Positions 35,489 through 45,625 are shown, numbered from the stretch's first letter. The stretch is DNA of 64,000 nt from Nostocoides sp. Soil756 (GCF_001428065.1 NZ_LMSE01000003.1:153632-217631); one strand, 5' to 3'. A program made the numbers and translations. Notes: generated by a model not told the origin, from the sequence alone.

Positions 35489-37408
35489 GTGAGCGCAACG
35501 GTGCCCCCGACCCCTCCCCTGCCGGGCGGGGCCCCACCCGACCGCGCCGAGATGCTGGCCGCGCGGCTGCAGCGCTGGTGGCCCGACCTGTACGGCGGCC
35601 TGGCCGTGCTGTACGGGCCGGGGCGCGCCGAGACCGTGGGGGCCGCGCTGGTCACCCTGGCCGCCCGGGCCCACGCGCGTCGCCCCGACCGGCTGCACCG
35701 GCGCGACCTCGACCGGATGCTGGAGCCTGACTGGCTCCAGGACCCCGGAATGGTGGGTTACGCCGCCTACGCCGACCGCTTCGCCGACGACCTGCCGGGG
35801 GTGGCCGCGCGCATCCCGTACCTCGAGGAGCTCGGGGTGCGCTACCTGCACCTGATGCCGCTGCTGCGTCCCCGCGACGGTGACAACGACGGCGGCTACG
35901 CGGTGGCCGACTACCGGCAGGTGCGCCCCGACCTCGGCACCATGGACGACCTCGGCGAGCTGGCCGACGCCCTGCACGAGCGCGGGATGAGCCTCGTGCT
36001 CGACCTCGTGCTGAACCACGTGGCGCGCGAGCACGAGTGGGCGCGCAAGGCCCGCGAGGGGACGCTGCGCTACCGCTCGTACTTCCACGTCTTCCCCGAC
36101 CGGCGCCTCCCCGACGCCTACGAGCGCACCCTGCCGGAGGTCTTCCCCGACTTCGCTCCCGGCAGCTTCACCTGGGACGACGACCTCGACGGCTGGGTGT
36201 GGACGACGTTCAACGCCTGGCAGTGGGACGTCAACTGGGGCAACCCCGACGTGCTGCTCGAGTACGCGCAGATCATCCTCGACCTGTCCAACCGCGGGGT
36301 CGACGTGCTGCGCCTGGACGCCATCGCCTTCATGTGGAAGCGCCTCGGCACCGACTGCCAGGGCCAGCCGGAGGTGCACGCCATCACCCAGGTGCTGCGC
36401 GCCCTGACGCGCATCGCGTGCCCGGCGGTCGCCTTCAAGGCCGAGGCGATCGTCGCGCCGACCCAGCTGCTGGCCTACCTCGGACAGGGGCGCTACACCG
36501 GCAAGGTCAGCGACCTGGCGTACCACAACAGCCTCATGGTGCAGGTGTGGTCGATGCTCGCGAGCCGCGACGTGCGCCTGGCCGCCCACGCCCTCGGGTC
36601 GCTGCCGCCCAAGCCCACCACGGCCACCTGGCTCACCTACCTGCGCTGCCACGACGACATCGGCTGGGCGGTGATGGACGAGGACGCCGCCGCACTGGGG
36701 CTCACCGGGCCGGGGCACCGGCACTTCCTGGCCGACTGGTACTCCGGCGACTTCTGGGGCTCGCCGGCGCGGGGTCTGGTGTTCCAGTTCAACCCCGACA
36801 CCGGCGACCGCCGCACCTCCGGCACCGCGGCGTCGCTGGTGGGCCTCGAGAGCGCCGAGACCGACGACGAGCGCGAGAGCGCCCTGGCCGCGCTGCACCT
36901 GGGCCACGCGATCGTGTTCGGCTGGGGCGGCATCCCGGTCATCTGGAGCGGCGACGAGCTCGGACAGCCCAACGACCCGCACTGGGCCGACGAGCCCGGG
37001 CACGAGGGCGACAACCGCTGGGCGCACCGGCCGCGGCTGGACGCCGAGCGGGTCGAGCAGCGGCGCGACGTCTCGACCGTGGCAGGGCGGGTGTTCGGCG
37101 ACCTGGCGCGGCTGGCGCAGGTGCGGGCCGGGCTGGCGCAGCTGCACGGCTCGGTCGAGACGACGATCGGCCCCGTCGACGACCCTGGGGTGCTGGTGAC
37201 GCTGCGCGAGCATCCGCTGGGGCGGTTCGCGGGCGTCTACAACGTGACGCCCGAGGTGCGGCACTGGCCCGGCTGGCGGGTGCGCGAGCTGGGGCTGGCC
37301 GACGCCGTCGACGCGCTGACCGGCGAGGGGCTGGCGTGGGACGCCACGGGCGACGTCCGCCTCGAGCCCTACGCCGCCCTCTGGCTGACCACCCCTCCCT
37401 CCCCCTGA
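35489..37408 (+). CDS. Amylosucrase (GH13)
   Basis: A 639-residue glucansucrase that uses sucrose to build alpha-1,4-glucan and releases fructose. GH13 motifs: [14 protein letters not shown], nucleophile Asp277 in [18 protein letters not shown], acid/base Glu319 in AFKAEAIV, and Asp390 in CHDDIGW. The WKRLGTDCQ extension, [20 protein letters not shown] and DNRWAHRP match Neisseria-type amylosucrase closely. Length (about 630) agrees. GTG at 35489 is chosen because an operator and a hexamer sit directly upstream; ATG at 35450 (13 extra residues, running through the operator) is an alternative. It is divergent from the flavin-transfer operon. There is no signal peptide. Confidence 0.9.
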   Translation: MSATVPPTPPLPGGAPPDRAEMLAARLQRWWPDLYGGLAVLYGPGRAETVGAALVTLAARAHARRPDRLHRRDLDRMLEPDWLQDPGMVGYAAYADRFADDLPGVAARIPYLEELGVRYLHLMPLLRPRDGDNDGGYAVADYRQVRPDLGTMDDLGELADALHERGMSLVLDLVLNHVAREHEWARKAREGTLRYRSYFHVFPDRRLPDAYERTLPEVFPDFAPGSFTWDDDLDGWVWTTFNAWQWDVNWGNPDVLLEYAQIILDLSNRGVDVLRLDAIAFMWKRLGTDCQGQPEVHAITQVLRALTRIACPAVAFKAEAIVAPTQLLAYLGQGRYTGKVSDLAYHNSLMVQVWSMLASRDVRLAAHALGSLPPKPTTATWLTYLRCHDDIGWAVMDEDAAALGLTGPGHRHFLADWYSGDFWGSPARGLVFQFNPDTGDRRTSGTAASLVGLESAETDDERESALAALHLGHAIVFGWGGIPVIWSGDELGQPNDPHWADEPGHEGDNRWAHRPRLDAERVEQRRDVSTVAGRVFGDLARLAQVRAGLAQLHGSVETTIGPVDDPGVLVTLREHPLGRFAGVYNVTPEVRHWPGWRVRELGLADAVDALTGEGLAWDATGDVRLEPYAALWLTTPPSP

Positions 37409-37434
37409 CCCCTCCCCCTGACCCCTGCCTCCCT

Positions 37435-37484
37435 CGAACGTGTGTGAAGAACGTCGGCATGTAGAGGTTCTTCACACACGTTCG
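37435..37484 (+). repeat. Hairpin repeat copy 1 flanking the DUF559 gene
   Basis: CGAACGTGTGTGAAGAAC (37435-37452) and its exact reverse complement (37467-37484) form a perfect 18-bp stem around the loop gtcggcatgtagag. It starts 26 bp after the amylosucrase stop, preceded by a C-rich CCCTCCC tract. Copy 2 at 38511-38560 has the same orientation and loop core (CGTCGGCATG). It could act as a terminator, but the loop conservation suggests a repeat family. Confidence 0.92.
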
Positions 37485-37550
37485 CGGCCGGGGGCGCAGG
37501 GCTGTGGACGACGCCCGCGGCCGGCCGCCCCGAGCGGCCATGCTGCCGGG

Positions 37551-38480
37551 GTGACGACGCCGCGCCCCCCTCGCAAGGCGCTGCGCCGTGCCGCGAGGGC
37601 CGCGGCCGAGACCTCCGGTGGCGCCCTGCCGCGGTGGCGACTGCTGGAGCTGGGGTTCGACCACGCCGCCGTCCAGCGCGAGGTGGATGCCGAGCGCTGG
37701 CAGGCGCTCGGGACGCACACCGTCGTCCTGCACACCGGCCCGGTGGGCATCGAGGCCCGGCGTCACGCCGCCGTGTGGGAGGTCGCCGCCGACGTCGCCC
37801 TGGTCGACGGCGGCTCGGCCCTCCAGGCGGCCGGCCTTACGGGCTGGAGCGACGACCAGATCCACGTCTCCGTGCCCCGCAACGCCCGCTGCCCGAAGGT
37901 CGACGGGGTCCACGTCCACCGGGTGGCGCGCCGTCCCCACGAGGCCGCGGGGACCACCCTGCCGCGTACGACGGTCGAGGTGGCTGCCCTGAGGGCGGCT
38001 GCGTGGGTGCGCACCGACCGCCAGGCTGCGCTCGTGCTGTGCCTGGTGGTCCAGCAGCGGCTCACCACGGGCCCGCGCCTCCAGCAGGCGTTCCGCACCG
38101 TCCGCAACCGGGGCCGTCGCCCGCTGGTGCGACAGCTGCTGCGGGACATCAGCGACGGCGCACAGTCGCTCGGCGAGCTCGACTTCGCCCAGCTGTGCCG
38201 GCGGTACGGGTTGCCCGAGCCGGAGCGACAGGTGGTGCGCCGAACCGCTCGTGGTCGCATCTACCTGGATGTGCGCTGGGCCGGCTCACGTCTCGTCGTC
38301 GAGATTGACGGTGCGGGCCATCGCGTGGGGCTGGCCGTGACCGACGACAACCTCCGGCAGAACGACATCGCCCTGGGCCGCGACACCGTCCTGCGCATCG
38401 ACCTGGTGGGGCTGCGCATCCAGGAGCGCCTGTTCATGGAGCAGGTCGCGCGCGGGCTCGCCCTCCCCCTCGCCGCCTGA
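37551..38480 (+). CDS. DUF559 (Vsr-like PD-(D/E)XK fold) protein with AbiEi-like N-terminal domain
   Basis: A 309-residue protein. The N-terminal part (about residues 15-60, PRWRLLELGFDHAAVQREVDAERW) resembles the winged-helix domain of AbiEi-type antitoxins. The C-terminal DUF559 domain carries the nuclease-like constellation Asp240 (IYLDVRW), Glu251 and Asp253 (LVVEIDGAGH), then DDNLRQNDIAL and TVLRIDLVGL. GTG at 37551 is 6 nt after CATGCT and lacks a ribosome-binding site. No toxin gene is adjacent. Base use at third positions is a little less GC-rich than in neighbours. Direct-repeat hairpins flank it on both sides. Catalytic activity is inferred only. Confidence 0.82.
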   Translation: MTTPRPPRKALRRAARAAAETSGGALPRWRLLELGFDHAAVQREVDAERWQALGTHTVVLHTGPVGIEARRHAAVWEVAADVALVDGGSALQAAGLTGWSDDQIHVSVPRNARCPKVDGVHVHRVARRPHEAAGTTLPRTTVEVAALRAAAWVRTDRQAALVLCLVVQQRLTTGPRLQQAFRTVRNRGRRPLVRQLLRDISDGAQSLGELDFAQLCRRYGLPEPERQVVRRTARGRIYLDVRWAGSRLVVEIDGAGHRVGLAVTDDNLRQNDIALGRDTVLRIDLVGLRIQERLFMEQVARGLALPLAA

Positions 38481-38510
38481 CCCTGCCCCCCCTCCCCTCC
38501 CCTCCCTGCG

Positions 38511-38560
38511 CAAACGTGTGTGAAGAGCGTCGGCATGCCGAGGGTCTTCACACACATTCC
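38511..38560 (+). repeat. Hairpin repeat copy 2 flanking the DUF559 gene
   Basis: GTGTGTGAAGA (38516-38526) pairs with TCTTCACACAC (38545-38555), with looser outer pairing. The loop contains the palindrome CGGCATGCCG. It starts 30 bp after the DUF559 stop and ends 27 bp from the convergent TSUP stop, again preceded by a C-rich CCCTCCC tract. Most positions match copy 1 in the same direction. Confidence 0.9.
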
Positions 38561-38587
38561 GGGTGAGGCGGGGGGAAGGTCGGGGTG

Positions 38588-39367
38588 CTACCAGAGGCCG
38601 GCGAGGTCTCCCCCGATGCGGATGACGAACGCCACGACCACCACCACGAACACCGCCCGGATGAACCGGCTCCCCCGGGCCACCGCCGTGCGGGCCCCGA
38701 TGTACCCGCCGAGCAGGTTCGCCACCGCCATCACCGCCCCGACCTTCCACAGCACGTGCCCGCCCGGAGCGAACACGGTCAGCGCCCCGAGGTTCGTCGC
38801 CAGGTTGGTGATCTTGGCCTTGGCGCTGGCCTCGAGGAACGCGTAGCCCAGCAGCCCGACCAGCGCGAACACCAGGAACGACCCGGTGCCCGGCCCCAGC
38901 GCGCCGTCGTACATCCCGATGACGAACCCGGTCAGCACCGCCGCCGTCGTGTGCCGGCCGCCGCTCCAGCGCAGCCGGGTCAGCTGGCCCACCGACGGCT
39001 TGAGCAGCGTGTACGTGCCCACGACCAGCAGCATCACGAGGATGACGGGGTTGAAGGCCGACTTCGGGATGTGCAGTCCGAGCAGCGCCCCCCCGATGGC
39101 GCCGACGTACGCGACCGCCGCCATCGGCAGCGCCGTGCGCAGGTCGGGGCGCACCCGGCGGTAGTACGTGCCTGCCGCCGTGGCGGTCCCCCACACCGAG
39201 CCGAACTTGTTCGTCGCGAGCACCTGCGCGGGGCTGGCACCCGGCAGGCCGATCAGCAGTGCCGGCAGCTGCACCAGCCCGCCGCCACCGACGACGGCAT
39301 CCACCCAGCCGGCGAGGAAGCCGGCGAGCGCGAGCAGGATCAGGACGTGCAGTCCGGGGTCGGCCAC
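38588..39367 (-). CDS. TSUP family sulfite/organosulfonate exporter-like membrane protein
   Basis: A 259-residue polytopic membrane protein (about eight hydrophobic segments) of the TauE/SafE family. GFLAGWVDAVVGGGGLVQLPAL and VLATNKFGSVWGTATA mark the first repeat; GFVIGMYDGALGPGTGSFL and KITNLATNLGAL mark the second. The substrate is unknown; anion export is typical. The GTG at 39367 is 65 bp after the HAD gene, probably in one transcript with proS-HAD. Confidence 0.88.
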   Translation of the reverse strand: MADPGLHVLILLALAGFLAGWVDAVVGGGGLVQLPALLIGLPGASPAQVLATNKFGSVWGTATAAGTYYRRVRPDLRTALPMAAVAYVGAIGGALLGLHIPKSAFNPVILVMLLVVGTYTLLKPSVGQLTRLRWSGGRHTTAAVLTGFVIGMYDGALGPGTGSFLVFALVGLLGYAFLEASAKAKITNLATNLGALTVFAPGGHVLWKVGAVMAVANLLGGYIGARTAVARGSRFIRAVFVVVVVAFVIRIGGDLAGLW

Positions 39368-39432
39368 GGCTCAGCCGCGACCGGGACGGCACGGGACGCC
39401 GGCGAGCACGGGGACGCCGCCCCGCGCGCCCT

Positions 39433-40188
39433 TCACGCCGCGTTCCACGCGTCGACGACGGCGAGGACGTCGAGCAGCTCGTGGGCGCGGGCGTCGGGGA
39501 CGGCCGTGACCTCGACACGCTGCGAGGCGGGGATGTCGCTGTGCGGGATCCAGATGGCGCGCATCCCGATCTGCTGCGGCCCATGCACGTCCTCGAAGAT
39601 GCGGTCGCCCACGTACACCGCGCGCACCGGGTCGACCCCGACCTCGCGGCAGACGGCCCGGAACACCTCGGGATGGGGCTTCACGTGGTCGAGCTCGCTG
39701 GAGTAGAGGTCGGCGTCGACCAGGTCGAGCACGCCGTCGCGCGCGAAGATCTCGCGGTGGTACTCGCGGCTCCAGATGGTGTTCGAGAGCACCCCGACCC
39801 GGATGCCGCGCTCGCGCAGCCCTTCCCACAACGGGCGGACCTGCGGGTCGGTGAACGTGTGCGGCTCCCAGAAGCGCCGGTAGGCGGCCAGCGCCAGGTG
39901 GTGCCGGTCGTGCTCGGGGTCGATCCCGGCGGCGTCGAGGATGTCGGCCAGCGCGGCCGAGGAGTGCTCGTCGCGCCCCCGCCGCCACGCGGCCGCCTCG
40001 ACCTCGAGGATGCGGTCGGCCAGCCGGTGTGCCTCGGCCAGGTCGGCCCCCGACACCTCGGGCGAGCCGACGGGCACTCCGTGCACCTCGCGGGCGAAGA
40101 CCCGCCACTGCTCGGGGAGGTCGACGTCGTGCCACGGCGTCAGGGTCCCGCCCCAGTCGAAGACGACCGCCTCGACCGGGCGGCTCAC
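39433..40188 (-). CDS. HAD family hydrolase
   Basis: A 251-residue haloacid-dehalogenase-fold phosphatase. Motif I is [12 protein letters not shown], motif II is VGVLSNTIW, motif III is the Lys in [12 protein letters not shown] and motif IV is [11 protein letters not shown]. The helical cap sits between motifs I and II (about residues 20-110). The substrate is unknown. GTG at 40188 overlaps the proS stop (GTGA), so it is translationally coupled to proS. Confidence 0.9.
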   Translation of the reverse strand: MSRPVEAVVFDWGGTLTPWHDVDLPEQWRVFAREVHGVPVGSPEVSGADLAEAHRLADRILEVEAAAWRRGRDEHSSAALADILDAAGIDPEHDRHHLALAAYRRFWEPHTFTDPQVRPLWEGLRERGIRVGVLSNTIWSREYHREIFARDGVLDLVDADLYSSELDHVKPHPEVFRAVCREVGVDPVRAVYVGDRIFEDVHGPQQIGMRAIWIPHSDIPASQRVEVTAVPDARAHELLDVLAVVDAWNAA

Positions 40189-41948
40189 GCCTGCCCGATC
40201 TCACGCAGGATGTCGTCGACGGCCGTGGCGACGGCCAGCTCGCGCCGCTCGCCGCTGCGGCGGTCCTTGAGCTCGAGGGTGCCGTCGGCCAGGCCACGCC
40301 CGACGACCACGATGGTGGGCACGCCGATGAGCTCGGCGTCCTTGAACTTCACGCCCGGGCTCGCCTGGCGGCGGTCGTCGAGCAGCACCTGCGCGCCGCG
40401 GGCCTCGAGCTCGCGGGTGAGCTCCTCGGCGTAGATGGCGACGGCCTCGTCCTTGCCCGTGGCGACCACGTGCACGTCGGCCGGGGCCAGCGCCCGCGGC
40501 CAGACCAGGCCGAGCTCGTCGTGGTTGCCCTCGGCGACACAGGCCACGGCCCGGGACACCCCGACGCCGTAGGACCCCATCGTGACCGTCCTCAGCTTGC
40601 CGTGCTCGTCGAGGACCTTGAGGTCGAGCGCCTCGGCGTACTTGGTGCCGAGCTGGAAGATGTGCCCCATCTCGATGCCGCGCGCCGCCTCGAGGCCGTG
40701 GCCGCACGAGGGGCAGGCGTCGCCCGGGCGCACCTCGGCGGCCTCGATGGTGCCGTCGGCGGTGAAGTCGCGCCCCGCGACCAGGTCGAGGACGTGGCGG
40801 CCAGGGGTGTCGGCGCCGGTGACCCACGCGGTGCCCTCGCTGACGCGGGGGTCGAGCAGGTAGCGGATGCCGGAAGCCTTCTCGGACCCCAGCACCCCGG
40901 GACCGATGTAGCCCTTGGCCAGGCTGGGGTGCGCGGCGAAGTCGGCCTCGACGAAGGCCTCGACGGCGGCCGGCTCGACCTGGGCGCCCAGTCGCTTCTC
41001 GTCGACCTCGCGGTCCCCGGGCAGGCCGATGGCCAGCGGCTCACGGGTGCCGTCGGGGTGGACCAGCATCACGAGCACGTTCTTCAGGGTGTCGGCGGCG
41101 GTCCAGGCGCGACCGTCGGAGCGCGGGAAGGCCGACTCCAGGTGGGCCACCAGGCTGTCGATGGTGGGGGTGTCGGGGGTGTCCTCGGCGTGCGCGGCCG
41201 GCACCGCGGAGGCGTCGACGGCATCCGGCACGGGCACCCGCACGGCCTCGACGTTGGCCGCGTAGCCGCAGTTCGGGCAGCGCACGTAGGTGTCCTCACC
41301 GTTCTCGGCGGTGGCGAGGAACTCCTCGGACTTCGAGCCGCCCATCGCGCCGGCCATCGCCTGCACGATGACGTAGTGGAAGCCGAGCCGGTCGAAGATG
41401 CGCACGTAGGCGTCGCGGTGCAGCTGGTAGCTCTTGTCGAGCCCGCTGTCGTCGAGGTCGAAGGAGTAGCTGTCCTTCATGACGAACTCGCGCCCGCGCA
41501 GCACGCCCGCGCGCGGCCGGGCCTCGTCGCGGTACTTGGTCTGGATCTGGTAGATCGACAGCGGCAGGTCCTTGTACGAGCTGTACAGGTCCTTCACGGC
41601 GAGGGTGAACATCTCCTCATGGGTGGGGCCCAGCAGGTAGTCGCCCCCCTTGCGGTCCTTGAGCCGGAAGACGTTCTCGCCGTACTCGTCCCACCGGCCG
41701 GAGGCCTCGTAGGGCTCGCGGGGCAGCAGCGCCGGGAACAGCAGCTCCTGGGCCCCGATGGCGTCCATCTCCTCGCGCACGATGGTCTCGACACGGCGCA
41801 GCACCTTCAGCCCGAGCGGCAGCCAGGTGTAGATGCCGGGGCTGACGCGGCGGATGTAGCCCGCCCGCACCAGCAGCCGGTGGCTCGGCACCTCCGCGTC
41901 CGCCGGGTCCTCGCGAAGGGTTCGCAGGAACAGGGACGACATGCGCAT
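40185..41948 (-). CDS. proS: Prolyl-tRNA synthetase, bacterial type with editing insertion
   Basis: A 587-residue class II synthetase. Motif 1 region ([21 protein letters not shown]), motif 2 ([23 protein letters not shown], given here in pieces) and motif 3 ([14 protein letters not shown]) are all present. A YbaK-like editing insertion spans about residues 225-400. The C-terminal anticodon-binding domain has [21 protein letters not shown] at 41948 gives [17 protein letters not shown] at 41954 has better spacing from AGGAG and would add two residues. A TATCCT hexamer at 41994-41989 (minus) is a likely promoter. Confidence 0.97.
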   Translation of the reverse strand: MRMSSLFLRTLREDPADAEVPSHRLLVRAGYIRRVSPGIYTWLPLGLKVLRRVETIVREEMDAIGAQELLFPALLPREPYEASGRWDEYGENVFRLKDRKGGDYLLGPTHEEMFTLAVKDLYSSYKDLPLSIYQIQTKYRDEARPRAGVLRGREFVMKDSYSFDLDDSGLDKSYQLHRDAYVRIFDRLGFHYVIVQAMAGAMGGSKSEEFLATAENGEDTYVRCPNCGYAANVEAVRVPVPDAVDASAVPAAHAEDTPDTPTIDSLVAHLESAFPRSDGRAWTAADTLKNVLVMLVHPDGTREPLAIGLPGDREVDEKRLGAQVEPAAVEAFVEADFAAHPSLAKGYIGPGVLGSEKASGIRYLLDPRVSEGTAWVTGADTPGRHVLDLVAGRDFTADGTIEAAEVRPGDACPSCGHGLEAARGIEMGHIFQLGTKYAEALDLKVLDEHGKLRTVTMGSYGVGVSRAVACVAEGNHDELGLVWPRALAPADVHVVATGKDEAVAIYAEELTRELEARGAQVLLDDRRQASPGVKFKDAELIGVPTIVVVGRGLADGTLELKDRRSGERRELAVATAVDDILREIGQA

Positions 41949-42014
41949 GGCCACGGGGGGCTCCTGGGGGTCGGGGGCGGACCGGCCCAGGATAACGAGG
42001 CGGGCGGACACCCC

Positions 42015-42034
42015 GCGCCGCGGTTTACCGGCGC
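42015..42034 (-). terminator. Possible terminator after the GNAT gene
   Basis: GCGCCG and CGGCGC arms with an 8-nt loop lie 10 bp past the GNAT stop, before the proS promoter. The stem is short and there is no U-tract. Confidence 0.4.
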
Positions 42035-42043
42035 ACCGCTCGC

Positions 42044-42889
42044 TCAGAGCAGGACGGTCGTGAACTCCCCCACGGCCCGGAAGCCGAGGCGCTCGTACGT
42101 GGCACGGGCCGCGGTGTTGAAGTCGTTGACGTAGAGCGAGACCAGCGGCGCGGGCCCGGCCATCACCTGCTCGAGGACGGCGGCCAGCATCGGCACCGCC
42201 CGGCCCTGCCCGCGCAGCCGCGGGGCGACCCAGACGCCCTGCAGCTGGGCACACCCGAGGGCGATGCTGCCGATGTCGGTCTTGAAGACGACCTCACCGT
42301 CCTCGACCACGACGTAGGTGTGCCCGCGCGCGATGAGGGAGGCCAGCGAGGCGCGGTAGCCGCGGCTGGAGCCGGTGTACGGGCGGTAGCCGATCTCGGC
42401 CGTGAACATGTGCTCGGCGGCCGGCAGCACCAGGTCGACCTCGTCGGCCCGGGCCGGCCGCACGCGCGGGTCGGGCTCGACCCCGGCGGCCGAGGGCGGG
42501 AGGTCGGCGACGAGCAGCGGCTGGTGGGCCCGGACCACCCGGGGCTGCCCCCAGTGCGGCTCGAGGTGCTGCCAGAGCCCGAGCACCTCCTCGCGGGGGC
42601 CGAACACCGACGCGCAGCGCCCGCGCCACCGGCGAAGCCGCTCGGCGAACAGCGGGCGGTTCTCCTCGGTGGTGCCGACCGGCACGATGTTGGCGCTGGC
42701 CCAGCACAGCGAGCTGAGCACGCCGTCATCACTGTGCCCGAGCACCGACGACAACGACCCGGTGCGCGCACCCTCCAGCACCCGGGCCGCGACGAACACC
42801 CCTCGGGGGAGGTCGCGGGCGCAGAGGTCGAGCGCGGCGTCTCGGTCGTCGAGAGAGAGCGGCCGGACCGGGGAGCGGGTGCGGAGCAC
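42044..42889 (-). CDS. GNAT family N-acetyltransferase with DUF4081 N-terminal domain
   Basis: A 281-residue protein. The N-terminal half ([35 protein letters not shown]) matches DUF4081. The C-terminal GNAT domain has the acetyl-CoA-binding run [20 protein letters not shown] and [18 protein letters not shown]. The substrate is unknown. It is regularly found between ispG and proS in Actinomycetota. Its GTG lies 6 nt after TAGGCT (minus strand 42901-42896), so a leaderless mRNA is likely. Confidence 0.88.
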   Translation of the reverse strand: MLRTRSPVRPLSLDDRDAALDLCARDLPRGVFVAARVLEGARTGSLSSVLGHSDDGVLSSLCWASANIVPVGTTEENRPLFAERLRRWRGRCASVFGPREEVLGLWQHLEPHWGQPRVVRAHQPLLVADLPPSAAGVEPDPRVRPARADEVDLVLPAAEHMFTAEIGYRPYTGSSRGYRASLASLIARGHTYVVVEDGEVVFKTDIGSIALGCAQLQGVWVAPRLRGQGRAVPMLAAVLEQVMAGPAPLVSLYVNDFNTAARATYERLGFRAVGEFTTVLL

Positions 42890-42895
42890 CGGCCC

Positions 42896-42901
42896 AGCCT
42901 A
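42896..42901 (-). promoter_or_regulatory. Leaderless -10 of the GNAT gene
   Basis: TAGGCT on the minus strand is 6 nt before the GTG at 42889. The same hexamer with the same spacing precedes ispG at 44216-44221. Confidence 0.55.
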
Positions 42902-43025
42902 GGGCTCGCGGCCACCCCGCCGTTCGGTTGCCGACGTCACGAGACACGCAGGACGTCCGCGAGGCCGGCCACGACGGGCTCGGCACCCCTGGAAGGGGGG
43001 TTCAGCACCACCCCCCGCGAACGCC

Positions 43026-43048
43026 GGCGCCGGGGTACGCCCGGCGCC
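43026..43048 (-). terminator. ispG terminator
   Basis: GGCGCCGGG, a 5-nt loop and CCCGGCGCC form a perfect 9-bp stem directly abutting the ispG stop codon. Confidence 0.75.
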
Positions 43049-44209
43049 TCAGCCGACGGTGACCGAGGGGGCCCCGGCCGACTCCTCGTCCATGGGCTCG
43101 CCCATCTCGTCGGCCAGGCGCATGGCCTCCTCGATGAGGGTCTCGACGATCTGGCTCTCGGGCACGGTCTTGATGACCTCGCCGCGCACGAAGATCTGGC
43201 CCTTGCCGTTGCCGGACGCCACCCCCAGGTCGGCCTCGCGGGCCTCGCCGGGGCCGTTGACGACGCAGCCCATCACGGCCACGCGCAGCGGCACCGTCAT
43301 GCCCTCGAGCCCCGCGGTGACCTCGTCGGCCAGCTTGTAGACGTCGACCTGGGCGCGCCCGCAGGAGGGGCACGAGACGATCTCGAGCTTGCGCGGGCGC
43401 AGGTTGAGCGACTGCAGGATCTGGATGCCGACCTTGACCTCCTCGACCGGGGGGGCCGAGAGGGAGACCCGGATGGTGTCGCCGATGCCCTGGCTGAGCA
43501 AGGCGCCGAACGCGGTGGCGGACTTGATGGTCCCCTGGAAGGCCGGGCCCGCCTCGGTGACGCCGAGGTGCAACGGCCAGTCGCCACGCTCGGCCAGCAG
43601 CTGGTAGGCCTTGACCATGACGACGGGGTCGTTGTGCTTGACCGAGATCTTGAAGTCGTGGAAGTCGTGCTCCTCGAACAGCCCGGCCTCCCAGACGGCC
43701 GACTCGACCAGCGCCTCGGGCGTGGCCTTGCCGTACTTCTCGAGGATGCGCTTGTCGAGCGAGCCGGCGTTGACGCCGATGCGGATCGAGATCCCGGCCT
43801 CCTTCGCACGGCGGGCGATCTCACCGACCTGGTCGTCGAACTGGCGGATGTTGCCCGGGTTCACCCGGACCCCCGCGCATCCGGCGTCGATGGCCGCGTA
43901 GACGTACTTCGGCTGGAAGTGGATGTCGGCGATCACCGGGATCTGCGACTTGCGCGCGATGGCGGGCAGCGCCTCGGCGTCGTCCTGGCTCGGGCACGCG
44001 ACCCGCACGATGTCGCAGCCGGCCGCCGTGAGCTCGGCGATCTGCTGGAGGGTGGCGTTGATGTCGGTGGTCGGCGTCGTCGTCATCGACTGCACCGACA
44101 CCGGGGCGTCACCGCCCACCTCGACCTTGCCGACGCGGATCTTGCGCGACACGCGGCGGGGGGCCAGGACGGGCGGCGGGGCAGCAGGCATACCCAGGGA
44201 GACGGACAT
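43049..44209 (-). CDS. ispG: 4-hydroxy-3-methylbut-2-en-1-yl diphosphate synthase
   Basis: A 386-residue [4Fe-4S] enzyme of the MEP isoprenoid pathway that converts MEcPP to [19 protein letters not shown] and [15 protein letters not shown] mark the TIM barrel. The cluster cysteines are in [11 protein letters not shown] (near residue 278) and [12 protein letters not shown] (near 310). The ATG is 6 nt after TAGGCT, with no ribosome-binding site. It lies in the dxr-rseP-ispG neighbourhood and ends at a strong hairpin. Confidence 0.97.
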   Translation of the reverse strand: MSVSLGMPAAPPPVLAPRRVSRKIRVGKVEVGGDAPVSVQSMTTTPTTDINATLQQIAELTAAGCDIVRVACPSQDDAEALPAIARKSQIPVIADIHFQPKYVYAAIDAGCAGVRVNPGNIRQFDDQVGEIARRAKEAGISIRIGVNAGSLDKRILEKYGKATPEALVESAVWEAGLFEEHDFHDFKISVKHNDPVVMVKAYQLLAERGDWPLHLGVTEAGPAFQGTIKSATAFGALLSQGIGDTIRVSLSAPPVEEVKVGIQILQSLNLRPRKLEIVSCPSCGRAQVDVYKLADEVTAGLEGMTVPLRVAVMGCVVNGPGEAREADLGVASGNGKGQIFVRGEVIKTVPESQIVETLIEEAMRLADEMGEPMDEESAGAPSVTVG

Positions 44210-44215
44210 GCCCTC

Positions 44216-44221
44216 AGCCTA
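44216..44221 (-). promoter_or_regulatory. Leaderless -10 of ispG
   Basis: TAGGCT on the minus strand, followed by 6 nt and the ispG ATG at 44209. Confidence 0.55.
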
Positions 44222-44257
44222 CGACCGCGCGCTGGGGGTTCCCTGCACGGGCGGCGC

Positions 44258-45625
44258 TCAACCGCCGAGCTTGATCGGGTTCACCAGGTCGGCGTAGATG
44301 AGCAGGGCCGACATCCCGATGAGCACGAAGGCGACCGAGTACGCGACCGGCAGGGCCTTGGCGACGTCGACGAACCCCGGGTCGGGGGCGCCGCGCAGCT
44401 TGGCCCACTGCCGCTTGGTGCCCTCCCACAGCGCACCCGCCACGTGGCCGCCGTCGAGCGGCAGCAGCGGGACGAGGTTGAACAGGAACAGCATCAGGTT
44501 CAGGCTCGCCAGCAGGCTGACGAGGAACCAGAAGCGGTCGGCCGGGGAGCCCCCGGTCAGCGCGTCGAGCCGGCCGGCCGACGCCTCCCCCGCGACGCGG
44601 CCGACGCCGACCACCGACATGGGGCTGTCGACCTGGCGCTCACCGCCGCCGAAGGCCGCGTTCCAGACGCCGGCCATCCGCTCGGGGACGTGGACCAGGG
44701 CGAGGGCGGTGTTGCTGACGCCGGCCCACAGGTACGGGGGCACGGCGCTCAGCGGCTGCGGCACGTAGGCGAAGGGCTGGCGGGTGGTGACGCCGAGGAA
44801 GCCCGCCTCCGTGGTGCGCGGGCGGCCGGAGGCGTCGAGCACGGGGTTGCCGGCGTCGTCGAGGACGGCCAGCTGGTTGCGGATGGGCTCGGCCTGCACC
44901 GTCAGTCGCCGGCCGTCGCGCTCGACGACGATGTCGACGGTACGGCCGGCGGCCGGGCGCACCAGGTCGCCGACGTCGCGGATGTCGCGCACCGGGGTGC
45001 CGTCGATGGAGACCAGGCGGTCGCCGGGCTGGATGCCGGCGGCCACGGCCGGGGTCGGGGGCTTGCCGGCGCACTGGCCGGTGGTGGCCGCGGCGTCGGT
45101 GGCGGGCACGACGCACTGGCTGACCGAGGCCACGACCGCGCCGGGCTGCGGGGTGGGGACCCCGTGCGCGGTGAGCAGGACGGTGAGGAGGACCACCCCG
45201 ATGAGCAGGTTCATGGTGGGGCCGCCGAGCATGACGACGACCTTCTTCCACACCGGGAGCCGGTAGAAGACACGGTCGTGGTCGCCGGGGCCGACCTCCT
45301 CGAGGCTGGCCGTGCGCGCCTCGTCGACCAGCTGGCTGAACCGACCGGTGCTCGAGGCCCGCAGCGTCCCCTCGGGGTCGCCCGGGCGGGGCGGGAACAT
45401 CCCGATCATCCGGATGTAGCCACCCAGGGGGACGGCCTTGAGCCCGTACTCGGTCTCGCCGCGCCGGCGTGACCACACGGTGGGCCCGAACCCGACCATG
45501 TACTGGGTGACCCGCACGCCGAAGCGCTTGGCGGGCACCAGGTGGCCGACCTCGTGGAGCGCGATGGACAGCGCGAGGCCGAGCGCCATGAAGAGCACGC
45601 CGAGCACGAAGGCGATGGTGGTCAC
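44258..45625 (-). CDS. rseP: Site-2 protease RseP/Rip1-like (M50)
   Basis: A 455-residue intramembrane zinc metalloprotease. The active-site HEVGH is at residues 24-28 in the first membrane segment. A PDZ domain sits in the middle (AAGIQPGDRLVSIDGTPV) and the second catalytic motif is NLVPLLPLDGGH. Such proteases cleave anti-sigma factors in regulated intramembrane proteolysis. GTG at 45625 gives the usual short N-terminal tail. It lies between dxr and ispG, the standard order. Confidence 0.95.
   Translation of the reverse strand: MTTIAFVLGVLFMALGLALSIALHEVGHLVPAKRFGVRVTQYMVGFGPTVWSRRRGETEYGLKAVPLGGYIRMIGMFPPRPGDPEGTLRASSTGRFSQLVDEARTASLEEVGPGDHDRVFYRLPVWKKVVVMLGGPTMNLLIGVVLLTVLLTAHGVPTPQPGAVVASVSQCVVPATDAAATTGQCAGKPPTPAVAAGIQPGDRLVSIDGTPVRDIRDVGDLVRPAAGRTVDIVVERDGRRLTVQAEPIRNQLAVLDDAGNPVLDASGRPRTTEAGFLGVTTRQPFAYVPQPLSAVPPYLWAGVSNTALALVHVPERMAGVWNAAFGGGERQVDSPMSVVGVGRVAGEASAGRLDALTGGSPADRFWFLVSLLASLNLMLFLFNLVPLLPLDGGHVAGALWEGTKRQWAKLRGAPDPGFVDVAKALPVAYSVAFVLIGMSALLIYADLVNPIKLGG

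Noticed and set aside
35366-37264. N-terminal extension of the ferric-reductase-like frame to over 1100 residues
   Set aside because: The extension is antisense to amylosucrase and only open because of GC bias. ATG at 35365 gives a normal family length.
42320-45472. 1050-codon plus-strand open frame across GNAT, ispG and rseP
   Set aside because: It covers three confidently identified genes and their intergenic terminators on the other strand.
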